From Pyxidicoccus fallax (lineage in GTDB: Bacteria > Myxococcota > Myxococcia > Myxococcales > Myxococcaceae), in assembly GCF_012933655.1 (NCBI RefSeq), contig NZ_JABBJJ010000002.1, positions 62,001-126,000 on the forward strand: a stretch of DNA of 64,000 nt. The letters are read 5' to 3'. Numbering within the stretch: position 1 is the stretch's first letter; each line of letters starts with the position of its first letter. The notes under the pieces are model-generated. The model saw only the letters and a program-made list of their open reading frames with translations, searched no databases and was not told the DNA's origin. The position numbers were made by a program, and so were the translations under genes. Shown here one piece after another: positions 18,466 through 27,199 of this stretch.

Positions 18466-19173
18466 TCAGGCCTTGCCGTCCAGCATCTTCAGCGTCGGGG
18501 TGTGGACGTACTTGAAGTAGTCCGGGCTCGGCAGCGGGCGCAGCTTCGCGCTCTTGCTGCCCGAGTTGTCGTAGATGTAGTGGACCCCGTTCTTCTTCCC
18601 GGCGTAGATGCCGCCGTGCCACTTGTCTCCCCAGGCATGGCCCTCATGGGTGGAGAGGACGGCGCCCGGCTTGAGCTTGTCCCAGTCGATGCGGCTCCAG
18701 TTCTTGCTGCCGCTCTTGCTGCCCGCGTCGTCCACCGGCAGCGGGGACTTGCCCTGCTTCTTGAGGATGGGGTTCCAGACCCGCCGCACGAAGCCGTAGC
18801 AGTCGTTCTTCCCATCGAAGCGGTAGCCGCCGGTCCGGTTGATTTCCTCGCCCTCCGTCTTCGCCTTCTTCATCACGTCCGAGCTCTTGATCGGCCCCCC
18901 ATCCCCGCCCTTCGTGTCCTTGGCGTTGGAAGCCTTGTCGGTCCCCTTGGAGCCGTCGACGAAGGTGTCCCCGGACGAGACGTTCTTGGACTTCTTCGTA
19001 GGCGTGCCGTCGAACCCATCCGTCTTGCCGGGAATCCGCAGCGTGTCCTTCGCCCGGATGACGTTCGCGTCCTGGATCTTCGGGTTCGCCTTCATCAGCG
19101 CGCTGACGGTGGTCTTGTTCTCCGCGGCGATGCGCGACAGCGTCTCACCTGCCTTGATGCGATGGATTTCCAT
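18466..19173 (-). CDS. LysM domain protein with C-terminal NlpC/CHAP-like domain
   Basis: 235 residues. Residues 1-48 are a LysM peptidoglycan-binding domain (IKAGETLSRIAAENKTTV... and ANVIRAKDTLRIPG). A Lys/Gly/Ser-rich linker to ~110 follows. The C-terminal domain has NDCYGFVRRVW (likely catalytic Cys) and WHGGIYAGKKNG (likely His), so it resembles NlpC/P60 or CHAP amidases. There is no Sec signal, so it would need a dedicated export route or act after lysis. A GGAAC...TCTTC promoter-like pair lies 40-68 bases upstream and matches that of the next gene, so the two are probably co-regulated. Confidence 0.8.
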   Translation of the reverse strand: MEIHRIKAGETLSRIAAENKTTVSALMKANPKIQDANVIRAKDTLRIPGKTDGFDGTPTKKSKNVSSGDTFVDGSKGTDKASNAKDTKGGDGGPIKSSDVMKKAKTEGEEINRTGGYRFDGKNDCYGFVRRVWNPILKKQGKSPLPVDDAGSKSGSKNWSRIDWDKLKPGAVLSTHEGHAWGDKWHGGIYAGKKNGVHYIYDNSGSKSAKLRPLPSPDYFKYVHTPTLKMLDGKA

Positions 19174-19213
19174 GGGAGTCTCCGGGGAAGGGGTGCTTCG
19201 GGTTCGCGGTGAT

Positions 19214-19246
19214 GAAGAGGGAATGACCCGTCCCCCGTTCCAAAAA
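19214..19246 (-). promoter_or_regulatory. ECF-type promoter candidate for the LysM gene
   Basis: On the minus strand TTTTTGGAACG is followed, 18 bases after GGAAC, by TCTTC. GGAAC is the -35 element and TCTxx the -10 type of E. coli sigma-E-class promoters, with the same spacing. The -10 lies 40 bases before the ATG at 19173. The same two blocks at the same spacing occur before the neighbouring gene. Confidence 0.5.
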
Positions 19247-19255
19247 TGGCCGAGG

Positions 19256-19801
19256 TCATTCCAGCTCCGCTTCGCGCCCCGTCTCCTCGTGGGCGGAGGC
19301 GAGCTCCCTGCGCTTCGGCTTGAGCCTGTCGATGTCCTTCTGCGTGAAGGGGGGCCGCACCTTCTCCTGGGTCGCCAGCGTGTTCGCCTCGCGCATGGCG
19401 TCCTCGGCCCGCTTCGCCGTCAGCGCTACGCGCTCCTCGGCGGCCCGGAGCTTCCTCTCCTCGGTGGCGGCCTTCTCGGTGGCCTGCTGGCGCTTCTTGT
19501 CTGCGGCGAGGGCCGCCGCCAGGGACTTCTTCGCGGCCGCGGGCGTCTGTCCCGGTTGCCGCGCGGCCTCGCGCGCATCAGCGGCGGTCCTCTCCTCGGC
19601 CACCTGCTGTTGGCGAGCGGCCGCGGCGGCACGCCAGGCGACCAGGGAGATACGACGCGCGGCCCCGGCGGCACGACGCGCGGCCTCCGCGGCACGCAGG
19701 GCGTCCTCGGCCTCCTGTCGGGCTTCCTCGATATGGCGGGCGGTCTCCGACGTATTCACACCTGACTTGCAGAGACCATCCGATGGCGGAACACCCCCCA
19801 T
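19256..19801 (-). CDS. Alanine-rich coiled-coil protein
   Basis: 181 residues, about one quarter Ala, with Glu, Arg and Lys in heptad-like spacing between about 20 and 150, so a long coiled coil is predicted. It carries no signal peptide, membrane segment or known domain. The start is the ATG at 19801, because AGAGGA lies nine bases upstream; a longer frame exists but would run through the predicted promoter. It sits between the LysM gene and the kinase and has its own copy of the GGAAC-N18-TCT promoter. Function unknown; a structural or scaffold role is only a guess. Confidence 0.7.
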   Translation of the reverse strand: MGGVPPSDGLCKSGVNTSETARHIEEARQEAEDALRAAEAARRAAGAARRISLVAWRAAAAARQQQVAEERTAADAREAARQPGQTPAAAKKSLAAALAADKKRQQATEKAATEERKLRAAEERVALTAKRAEDAMREANTLATQEKVRPPFTQKDIDRLKPKRRELASAHEETGREAELE

Positions 19802-19846
19802 GGAAAATTCCTCTTCTGCCAGGAGCAGCCCCAGCGCTTCGGGCGG

Positions 19847-19880
19847 AAAGAGGAAGCGGCGCGGACCGCGTTCCAAAAAA
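19847..19880 (-). promoter_or_regulatory. ECF-type promoter candidate for the coiled-coil gene
   Basis: On the minus strand TTTTTTGGAACG is followed, 18 bases after GGAAC, by TCTTT. The -10 block lies 45 bases before the ATG at 19801. The run TTTTTGGAACG is shared with the LysM promoter, while the spacers differ, as expected for a selected promoter rather than a recent duplication. Confidence 0.5.
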
Positions 19881-19955
19881 GTCTGGACCCCCCTCGTGAC
19901 CAGCGGCACCTACGTTTGACACAGTGCGAAACGTGAACTCCGTGGTGGCGCCCCC

Positions 19956-22900
19956 ATGAATGCGTGCCCCCAAGACACGACGCTGAGCGACCTCCTGGCG
20001 GGGTTGCTCTCCGACGAGCAACGGGCCGACGTCCTCGCCCACGTGGAGGACTGCTCCGATTGCCAGTGGGTGCTGGCGGCGGGGGATGGCGCCCGGGTGC
20101 TGAACAGCCCCTCGGCGAGGCTCACGCTGGAGCGCCCGCCGCCGCTGGCGCGCGGCTCCACGGTCTCCCGGTTCGTGGTGCGCGAGTGCATCGGCGCCGG
20201 AGCCATGGGGGTGGTGTACGCGGCGGATGACCCGGAGCTGGGCCGCCCGGTGGCGCTCAAGGTGCTGCGCCCCGAGGGACGCCATCACGAGGAGCTCCAG
20301 CAGCGGCTGCTGCGCGAGGCGCAGGCGCTGGCGCGGCTGTCCCACGCCAACGTCGTCACCCTCTATGACGTGGGCACCTTCGGCGACGGCATCTTCCTGG
20401 CCATGGAGCTGGTGGAGGGCACCACGCTGGCCGAGTGGATGAACCCGCCGCGTCCCTGGCGAGAGGTGCTGCGCGTCTTCGTGGAGGCGGGCCGGGGTCT
20501 GGCGGCGGCACACGCGGCGGGACTGGTACACCGCGACTTCAAGCCCGCCAACGTCCTCCTCGGGAAGGACGGCCGGGTGCGCGTGACGGACTTCGGCATC
20601 GCCCGGCTGCTCCACCAGCAGGAGGCCCCCGCCGCGCCAACGAATCCCGAGGCCCCCATTCCAGCCACGGGCCGGCTCACCCGGACGGGCCTCGTGCTGG
20701 GCACCCCCGCGTACCTCGCCCCGGAGCTGCTGCGCGGTCAGCGCGCCGACGCGCGCTCGGACGAGTTCAGCTTCTGCGTCGCGCTCTACGAGGCCCTCTT
20801 CGGCCTGCGTCCCTTCCACGGGGAGACGCTGAGAGAGCTGGCCCAGGCCATCCAGCAGGGCCGGGTGCGCCCGCCCGGGCGCGAAGTGAAGGCCCCTGCC
20901 TGGGTGCGGCGCGCGGTGCTCCGCGGGCTGCGCGCCGAGCCCGACGAGCGCTTCCCGTCCATGGACGCCCTGCTGGCGGCCCTCACCCCGCCGCGGAGGA
21001 TGCTCGCGCGGGTGGTGGCCACCGCGACGGTGACGGGCGTGCTGGGGGCGCTCGCGGCCTACGGGGTGACGCACCGGCGCGAGGCGCGCTGCGAGCAGGA
21101 GGTGGAGAAGCTCGCGGCGGCCTGGAGCCCCGAGCGGCGGGAGCGGGTGCGCGCGGCCTTCCTCGCCACGGGTGCGGCCTTCGCCGCGCCGGCCTGGGAG
21201 CGGCTCTCGACGGCGCTGGACGCCTACGCCACCCAGTGGCGCACGCTGCGCGCCGAGGCCTGCGTGGCCGCGGACGACAGCGACACCGCGAAGGGCGCCT
21301 GGCAGACGTCCGCGTGCCTGGACGCGCGGCTGTGGCAGTTCGCCGCGGTGACGGAGTTGCTGGAGAAGGCAGACGTGGTGACGGTGCAGCACGCGCACCA
21401 GATGGCGACCTCCCTGGAGGGGCTCAACGGCTGCCGGGACGCGCCCGGCCTCTCCGCCCGCCCGCAGCCGCCCGACCCCCTGCGCCCGCGCGTGGAAGCG
21501 GCACGGCGGAAGCTGGCGCAGGCCCGCGCCCACCTCCTGTCGCACCGGTTCAAGGAGGGCCTCGCGGTGACGACGGCCCTCCTCGAGGACATCCAGGGGC
21601 TCGACTACAAGCCGCTGCGGGCGGAGGTGCTCAGGGCCCACGGCGAGCTCCTCGGGGCCCTCAACAAGACGAAGGACGCGGAGGAGGCCGACTACCAGGC
21701 CCTGTGGGCGGCCGAGGCCGCGGGTGACGACGAGACGGCGGCGCGGGCCTTGATGGAACTCATCTGGGTGGTGGGCGAGGAGCAGTCCCGCTTCGACGAA
21801 GCGGAGAAGCTCATCCGGCACGCCCAGGCCGCCCTCGAGCGACTGGGGCGAGAGCGCTTCCCGGACATCACCACGGACCTGCACACGCGCCTGGCGTCGC
21901 TGAGGCAGATGCAGGGCCGCCTCGCCGAAGCGGAGAAGGAGGCGCTCCAGGGCCTGGCTTTCTCGCGCGGGAGGAATGGCCCGGACAGCCTCCGCACGCC
22001 CAACCTCCTCCACCTGCTGGGACGCATCCGCTCCGGCCAGGGCCGCTATGAGGACTCGCTGAAGCTCCACCGCGAGGCCCTGGAGATACGCGGGCGCCTG
22101 ATGGGCTCCGGCAACCCGGCCCTCGTGACGTCCTACAACCGTGTCGCCACCGCCTCACTCCAGGTGGGCCGGCACACCGAGGCCGTCAGCGCCTGGCGCA
22201 AGGCCCTGGCCCTCCAGGAATCCACCTCCACCCCGGAGACCACCCAACTGGGGACGGTGCTGCTGAACCTCGGCGGCGTCACGCGCATCGAGGGCCGGCT
22301 GGAGGAGGCACGGTCCATGACCGAGCGGGCGCGCGCCATCTTCGAGAAGGCCCGGGGCCCCAACCACCTCACCGTCGTGTTCGCGCTCGTGGAGCAGGCG
22401 CGCATCACCAGCGACGCGGGCCAGGATGCCAAGGCACTGGCGCTCGCCACCGACGCCCTGGAGCGCATCCAGCGTTCGCAGGGCCCGGACACGCCGCGCG
22501 CCTCCCTCCCGCTGACCCTCCGGGGGCAGCTGTATCTGAAGACGGGCCGCCACCCCGAGGCCCGGCGCGACCTGCTGGACGCGCTGAAGCGGATGGAGCA
22601 GGAGCATGGCCCGGAGGGCGGTCACTCGGTGTCGGCGCTGCTGCCCCTGGCCGAAGTGGCCCTGGCGACGCGGGCTCCGAAGGAGGCGCTCGCGTACTGC
22701 GAGCGCGCACGCAAGGTCACCGAGAAGGTCCAGGGCCTGGAGTCCCCGGAGGCCGCCAGCGCCCTGACCTGTGCCGGCAAGGCGCACCTGGCGCTGGGCG
22801 CCGCGGACGAGGCCGTGCCGTTGCTGGAGCGTGCCCGGCGCATCCAGAACCGCTGGGGCGAGCCCGGTGACAAGGAGGAGGCTGGGAGGACGACCTTCCT

Positions 22901-23060
22901 CCTGGCCCGGGCGCTCCTGGAGACGCGCACCGCCCCGGACCGGAAGCGGGCGCTGGAGCTGGCCGAGGAGGCCCGCGCGCGACTGGAGTCCGCGGGCGTC
23001 CGGGGCCGGCCGGAGCTCCAGAAGGTGCTGGCCTGGCAGCGGCGGGAGGCGAAGCCATGA
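19956..23060 (+). CDS. Ser/Thr protein kinase with zinc anti-sigma motif, TM segment and TPRs
   Basis: 1034 residues. Residues ~10-45 contain His29-x3-Cys33-x2-Cys36, the zinc anti-sigma (zf-HC2) motif. The kinase domain spans ~72-345: glycine loop IGAGAMGVVY, Lys102, HRDFKPAN (192-199), DFG (212-214), and a GTPAYLAPE activation-loop end. One membrane helix at ~350-371 is followed by a large C-terminal region of tetratricopeptide repeats (~480-1010) predicted outside the cytoplasm. The stop overlaps the ATG of the sigma-factor gene (ATGA). Context suggests the zinc motif holds that sigma factor and that signals reaching the TPRs release it through phosphorylation; this is inference. Confidence 0.9.
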   Translation: MNACPQDTTLSDLLAGLLSDEQRADVLAHVEDCSDCQWVLAAGDGARVLNSPSARLTLERPPPLARGSTVSRFVVRECIGAGAMGVVYAADDPELGRPVALKVLRPEGRHHEELQQRLLREAQALARLSHANVVTLYDVGTFGDGIFLAMELVEGTTLAEWMNPPRPWREVLRVFVEAGRGLAAAHAAGLVHRDFKPANVLLGKDGRVRVTDFGIARLLHQQEAPAAPTNPEAPIPATGRLTRTGLVLGTPAYLAPELLRGQRADARSDEFSFCVALYEALFGLRPFHGETLRELAQAIQQGRVRPPGREVKAPAWVRRAVLRGLRAEPDERFPSMDALLAALTPPRRMLARVVATATVTGVLGALAAYGVTHRREARCEQEVEKLAAAWSPERRERVRAAFLATGAAFAAPAWERLSTALDAYATQWRTLRAEACVAADDSDTAKGAWQTSACLDARLWQFAAVTELLEKADVVTVQHAHQMATSLEGLNGCRDAPGLSARPQPPDPLRPRVEAARRKLAQARAHLLSHRFKEGLAVTTALLEDIQGLDYKPLRAEVLRAHGELLGALNKTKDAEEADYQALWAAEAAGDDETAARALMELIWVVGEEQSRFDEAEKLIRHAQAALERLGRERFPDITTDLHTRLASLRQMQGRLAEAEKEALQGLAFSRGRNGPDSLRTPNLLHLLGRIRSGQGRYEDSLKLHREALEIRGRLMGSGNPALVTSYNRVATASLQVGRHTEAVSAWRKALALQESTSTPETTQLGTVLLNLGGVTRIEGRLEEARSMTERARAIFEKARGPNHLTVVFALVEQARITSDAGQDAKALALATDALERIQRSQGPDTPRASLPLTLRGQLYLKTGRHPEARRDLLDALKRMEQEHGPEGGHSVSALLPLAEVALATRAPKEALAYCERARKVTEKVQGLESPEAASALTCAGKAHLALGAADEAVPLLERARRIQNRWGEPGDKEEAGRTTFLLARALLETRTAPDRKRALELAEEARARLESAGVRGRPELQKVLAWQRREAKP

Positions 23061-23950
23061 GCGACGAACGGAAGACGGGCGCCCTGGCGGCGCTGCTGCG
23101 CGAGCACGTCTCACGGGAGCAGCGCGCGGAGCTGGCGAGCGTGGAGGGGCTGGAGGCGCTGCTGCGAGGGCACGTCGAGGCGGCCCGCGCGGCGTGGCCC
23201 TCGCTGACGCTGCCGGCCGAGGACTACGTGCGGCACCTGACCCGGCACCTGCCCACGGGCAAGGCCGCGGAGGTGCTGCGCATCCTCCACGGCGCCGACC
23301 TGTACCTCGCGTGCGCCTGCGCCCAGGGGGAGCCCGCGGCGCTGCGGGCCTTCGAGCAGGACGTCCTCCGCTACATCCCCGCCCGGCTCGGGGCGCTGTC
23401 ACCCAGCATGGTGGAGGAGGTGCTGCAGGTGCTCCGCGAGCGGCTGCTGGTGGGCGGCGCGGGCGCACCTCCCCGGATTGGAAGCTACGCGGGCCGGGCG
23501 CCGCTGTTGACGTGGGTGGGCATCGTCGCGGCGCGCATCGCCGGAGAGCTGGTGGAGCGCAACGGGCGCGAGCTGCTCGTCACCGAGTCCCCACAGGTCT
23601 TCGCGCGGATGCTGGCCACGGCCAACCCGGAGCACGAGGTCCTTCGGGAGGACGCGCGCCAGATGTTGGTCGAGGCCATCCAGAAGGTGGTGGCGACGCT
23701 CTCCGCCCAGGAGCGCGCCCTGCTGCGCCTGCACTACTTCCATGGCTTCACCATGGACCGGCTCGCGCAGCTGTACGGCGACTCACGCTCGGGCGTGGCG
23801 CGCAAGGTCACCCAGGCGCGCCAGCTGCTGCTCGAAGGCGTCCAGGCGGAGCTGGCCGGCCAGCTGCGGCACGACGCCCTCGCGGTGGAGAGCCTGCTCG
23901 GGCTGGTGCGCAGCCAGCTCGACATCAGCCTCCACCGGATGCTGGGCTGA
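23057..23950 (+). CDS. Sigma-70-family factor, Myxococcus type (ECF-like)
   Basis: 297 residues. The central part has a region-2-like segment (RIGSYAGRAPLLTWVGIVAAR, which matches the region 2.4 pattern of ECF factors). Residues ~215-260 form a region-4 helix-turn-helix (LSAQERALLRLHY, then LAQLYGDSRSGVARKV). Length and pattern agree with the Myxococcus sigma family TIGR03001, which is longer than ordinary ECF factors. It overlaps the kinase gene by ATGA and so should be made in stoichiometric balance with it. The GGAAC-type promoters at 19.2 and 19.9 kb are good candidates for its targets. Confidence 0.85.
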   Translation: MSDERKTGALAALLREHVSREQRAELASVEGLEALLRGHVEAARAAWPSLTLPAEDYVRHLTRHLPTGKAAEVLRILHGADLYLACACAQGEPAALRAFEQDVLRYIPARLGALSPSMVEEVLQVLRERLLVGGAGAPPRIGSYAGRAPLLTWVGIVAARIAGELVERNGRELLVTESPQVFARMLATANPEHEVLREDARQMLVEAIQKVVATLSAQERALLRLHYFHGFTMDRLAQLYGDSRSGVARKVTQARQLLLEGVQAELAGQLRHDALAVESLLGLVRSQLDISLHRMLG

Positions 23951-23963
23951 AGGCCCCGTCACG

Positions 23964-24584
23964 TCACTGCACGCCGGGCGCGCGGAACACCTCGCCGTCG
24001 CGCCCTTCCACCACCAGGCTGGCCGCGTCCGTCGGAGACACCCGCAGCGCCACGCGCGGCTGCCCACGCCGGTCCACCAGCAGCAGGTTGGGCGAGCCGT
24101 GCTCGTCCGCGCCCAGAATCGCGCGGGGCCGCCCGTTGGCGTCGGCCAATTCCAGCCGCGACGAGCCGTCCACCTGGAGCCCCACGGAGAAGAGGTCCGC
24201 GCCCCCGGCCTTGGACAGCGTCAGGCGCGGGGCCTCGTCCGAGTACACGGTCAGCTCGGCCAGCGACTCGCCGCCCGCCGTGGAGAAGCGCAGCCGGGGC
24301 GAGCCATCCTCGCCCACGCCCAGCAGCGCCCGGGGGCGGCCCTCGCCGTCGCTCAGCACCAGCCCGGCGTTGCCGCTCGCGTCCGTCCCCAGCGTGGCGC
24401 GCGTGCGCCCCTGCGCGTCCGTGAGCACCAGCCGCGAGGCCATCATCTCTTCCGGAGGCCGCGCCTCCCGCAGCGCCGCCACGCCCAGCCCCAGTCCGGC
24501 CAGCGCGAGCGCCGCGAACGTCAGTCCCTGCCACCGCCGGCACCGGCGCTCCAGTTGCTCCATCCGCGCGTCGAGAGAGTCCAT
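23964..24584 (-). CDS. Single-span membrane protein with repeated beta motif
   Basis: 206 residues. A short N-terminal coiled coil (RMEQLERRCRR) precedes one membrane helix at ~18-38. The rest is built from about five copies of a ~22-residue motif, D-x-x-G-R-x-R-A-x-L-G then D/G-x-G-S-P-x-L, with strong Gly/Leu/Arg periodicity, which suggests a small beta-roll or beta-helix outside the cytoplasm. GGAGGAGG stands eight bases before the ATG. It converges on the sigma-factor gene (13-bp gap). No named family recognised. Confidence 0.75.
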   Translation of the reverse strand: MDSLDARMEQLERRCRRWQGLTFAALALAGLGLGVAALREARPPEEMMASRLVLTDAQGRTRATLGTDASGNAGLVLSDGEGRPRALLGVGEDGSPRLRFSTAGGESLAELTVYSDEAPRLTLSKAGGADLFSVGLQVDGSSRLELADANGRPRAILGADEHGSPNLLLVDRRGQPRVALRVSPTDAASLVVEGRDGEVFRAPGVQ

Positions 24585-24760
24585 CCGAGAGCCTCCTCCA
24601 TGGAGAAGCTAACGGAAGTCCGGCCACCCCGCGCGCCCATCTGTCCGGCAGTGACACCCCGCCCTACACCACCCGTGTCCTCCCCGGCGGCGCTGTCCTA
24701 AGTCGGACCTCTCCGCCCCGGGCCCGGCCCTCCCGGGGTGCCATCCTTTCGGGAGGTGTC

Positions 24761-26197
24761 ATGGCCCCAGGACTCCGGGTGCTGCTGCCCCTGCTGCTCG
24801 TCGCGATGACCGCCTGTGTGCGCAACCCCGCCACCGGCAAGCGAATGCTGGCCCTCGTGTCCAACGACGAGGAAATCGCCCTGGGCAAGCAGGGCGCGCT
24901 GGACGTGCGGCAGTCCATCGGCCTGCTCGACGACAAGAAGGTGCAGGACTACGTGGCCGCCGTGGGCCTGCCCATGGCGCGCCGCTCGGAGCGGCCGGAC
25001 CTGCCGTGGACGGTGCAGGCGGTGGACGACCCGGTGGTGAACGCCTTCGCCCTGCCCGGCGGCCCCGTCTTCGTCACCCGCGGGCTGCTCACCCACCTCA
25101 ACTCGGAAGCCGAGCTGGCGTCGGTGCTGGGCCATGAAATCGGCCACATCACCGCGCGGCACTCCGTGGAGCAGCTCTCCCAGGCGCAGCTCGCGCAGCT
25201 GGGCCTCGTGGTGGGCAGCGTCATCAGCGAGGACATCGCGAAGTACGGAGGCCTCGCCGCCGCGGGCCTGCAGCTGCTCTTCCTCAAGTACGGCCGAGAC
25301 GACGAGCGCCAGGCGGACGAGCTGGGCTTCCGCTACATGCTGGGGTCCGGCTACGACGTGCGCGAGGCGGCGGACGTCTTCTCCACGCTGGGCCGGGTGA
25401 GCGAGTCCGCCGGAGCCGGCGGCCTGCCCTCCTGGCTGTCCACGCACCCCGACCCGGGAGAGCGCGTGGAGGCCGCCCGCGCGCGCGCCGCGAAGGCCCA
25501 CGTGGACGTCAGCCGCCTGAAGGAAGGCCGCGAGGAGTACCTCGCCATGCTTCAGGGCATGGCCTACGGGGAAGACCCGCGCCAGGGCTTCTTCCGGGGC
25601 AATGTCTTCCTGCACCCCGGCCTGCGCTTCCAGCTCACCTTCCCTCAAGGGTGGAAGACGGCGAACCAGACGCAGGCGGTGCTCGCCGGCAGCCCCAAGG
25701 AGGACGCCATCATCGGCCTGGCACCGGCGGGCAACGTCGCGCCGGAGGCCGCGCTGCGGCAGTTCCTCTCACAGCAGGGCATCCAGCCCATCAACGCGGC
25801 GCCCGAGGGCTACCCGGCCGGCTCCGCGTACTTCCAGGCGCAGACGGAGCAGGGCGCCATCGGCGGCGTCACCACCTTCTTCACGCATGCGGGCACCACG
25901 CTGCAGCTGTTGGCCTACACGGCGGCCGGACAGCTCGCGTCGTACGACGACACGTTCCGCGCCACCTTCCGCAGCTTCGGCGAATTGACCGACCCGGCCG
26001 CGCTGGCGGTGCAGCCCGCCCGCATCGAGCTGGTGAAGCTGGACGCCGCCATGACGGTGAAGCAGTTCCAAGAGCGCTACCCCTCCACCATTCCCGTGGA
26101 GGAAGTGGCCCTCATCAACGGCGTGAAGCCCGAGGACACCCTGCCCGCGGGCCACACGGTGAAGCGTGTCACGGGAGGGGTGAAGCCCTCACCGTGA
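24761..26197 (+). CDS. M48 metalloprotease lipoprotein, BepA-like
   Basis: 478 residues. The signal ends in AMTAC (Cys19), so it is a lipoprotein. The zinc motif HEIGH is at 125-129 and the third ligand Glu187 is in RQADELG, the M48 pattern. ALPGGPVFVTRGLL is the conserved lead-in. The protease domain ends near 250; a C-terminal half of ~200 residues follows, ending in a LysM-like stretch (VEEVALINGVKPEDTLPAGH). Homologues such as BepA survey the assembly of outer-membrane proteins in the periplasm. GGGAGGTGTC directly precedes the ATG. Confidence 0.9.
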   Translation: MAPGLRVLLPLLLVAMTACVRNPATGKRMLALVSNDEEIALGKQGALDVRQSIGLLDDKKVQDYVAAVGLPMARRSERPDLPWTVQAVDDPVVNAFALPGGPVFVTRGLLTHLNSEAELASVLGHEIGHITARHSVEQLSQAQLAQLGLVVGSVISEDIAKYGGLAAAGLQLLFLKYGRDDERQADELGFRYMLGSGYDVREAADVFSTLGRVSESAGAGGLPSWLSTHPDPGERVEAARARAAKAHVDVSRLKEGREEYLAMLQGMAYGEDPRQGFFRGNVFLHPGLRFQLTFPQGWKTANQTQAVLAGSPKEDAIIGLAPAGNVAPEAALRQFLSQQGIQPINAAPEGYPAGSAYFQAQTEQGAIGGVTTFFTHAGTTLQLLAYTAAGQLASYDDTFRATFRSFGELTDPAALAVQPARIELVKLDAAMTVKQFQERYPSTIPVEEVALINGVKPEDTLPAGHTVKRVTGGVKPSP

Positions 26198-26219
26198 CGG
26201 GTGCGCTTCGGGCGCGGCT

Positions 26220-27023
26220 TCAGTCCTCGTAGCCGTCGTTGCCCGCGTTCTCGTCGCCGCTGTCGACGCTGGCGTTGTCGATGTCCGCCGCGTCGATGCG
26301 CGAGTCGCGGTTGATGGGACGGCCACCGCCGAAGAGGAAGCCCAGCTTGAACTGGACGAAGCCGCCGCCGAAGCCGGAGGCCACCTCGGAGTCCGTCTGC
26401 GTGGTGTTCACCTCGCCCAGCACCGGCATGGACACGCCGACCTCCGGCATCAGCCGGAAGCCCTCCGTCACGCGCAGGGCGTAGCCCACGGACGCGCCGA
26501 CGCTGAGGATGTTGACGGCGGCGCCGTCCTCCAGCGCGCTGCCGGAGATGCGGGTGCCGGAGACGCGGGGCCCGAGCACGAACTCCGAGCCACCGCTCGT
26601 CTTGAAGCCCACCAGCAGCGGCAGGGACAGGTTCACGTAGCTGATGGAGGCATCGTCGCCCTCGTCACCCGTGCCGAGGAACATGCCCGTCACGGACGGC
26701 GCCAGCGAGATGGCCTTGTTCGGGTCGCGCGAGTCCGTCAGCAGGAACTTGCTCTGCAATTCCACCAGTGACGAGCCGAAGCGCACGCCCAGGTCCACGC
26801 CGTCGGACACGCCGTAGCGCGCCGCCAGGTCGATGTGCGGGTAGTAGATGCTGCCGCCCCCCACGTCGCTGTCGATGACGGCCGCGCCGCCAACGCCGGG
26901 CTCCACGGCGAACTGGAACTTGCCGGAGCCCAACGTGTCCGCCGTCTGCACATGACTCACGGACACACAACCGCTTCCAAATGCCGCGACCAACGCGGCA
27001 CCCGCGACGACTCGACGCATCAT
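26220..27023 (-). CDS. Outer-membrane beta-barrel lipoprotein, unknown
   Basis: 267 residues. The signal has a lipobox (FGSGC, Cys19). The mature protein shows alternating hydrophobic and polar residues with many Gly/aromatic turns (e.g. YPHIDLAARYGVSDGVDLGV, SYVNLSLPLLVGFKT), typical of an 8-12-strand barrel, and ends with an Asp/Asn-rich tail. Both a lipobox and a barrel are present, so the export signal could instead be processed as an ordinary one. Start ATG ATG at 27023, preceded by GAGGGG. An inverted repeat CGTTCC-N6-GGAACG (27050-27067) lies just upstream. Confidence 0.75.
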   Translation of the reverse strand: MMRRVVAGAALVAAFGSGCVSVSHVQTADTLGSGKFQFAVEPGVGGAAVIDSDVGGGSIYYPHIDLAARYGVSDGVDLGVRFGSSLVELQSKFLLTDSRDPNKAISLAPSVTGMFLGTGDEGDDASISYVNLSLPLLVGFKTSGGSEFVLGPRVSGTRISGSALEDGAAVNILSVGASVGYALRVTEGFRLMPEVGVSMPVLGEVNTTQTDSEVASGFGGGFVQFKLGFLFGGGRPINRDSRIDAADIDNASVDSGDENAGNDGYED

Positions 27024-27199
27024 GTTTCGTTTCCCCTCGCTCGCCTGAGCGTTCCGCGAATGGAACGTGGCTGGGCGCTTCGACGTCGCACGAAATCAAA
27101 CATTCAAAGGAATTGCACGACACCCATTTCGCCAATCCCAGGTCGGGGGTGACCCTGTCACAGGTGACATCCCATGGTGCCGGACGTCACAATGCGGGG

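Noticed and set aside
27050-27067. Inverted repeat CGTTCC-GCGAAT-GGAACG upstream of the barrel gene as an operator
   Set aside because: A 6-bp dyad is common at this GC content, and no adjacent regulator or second copy supports it.
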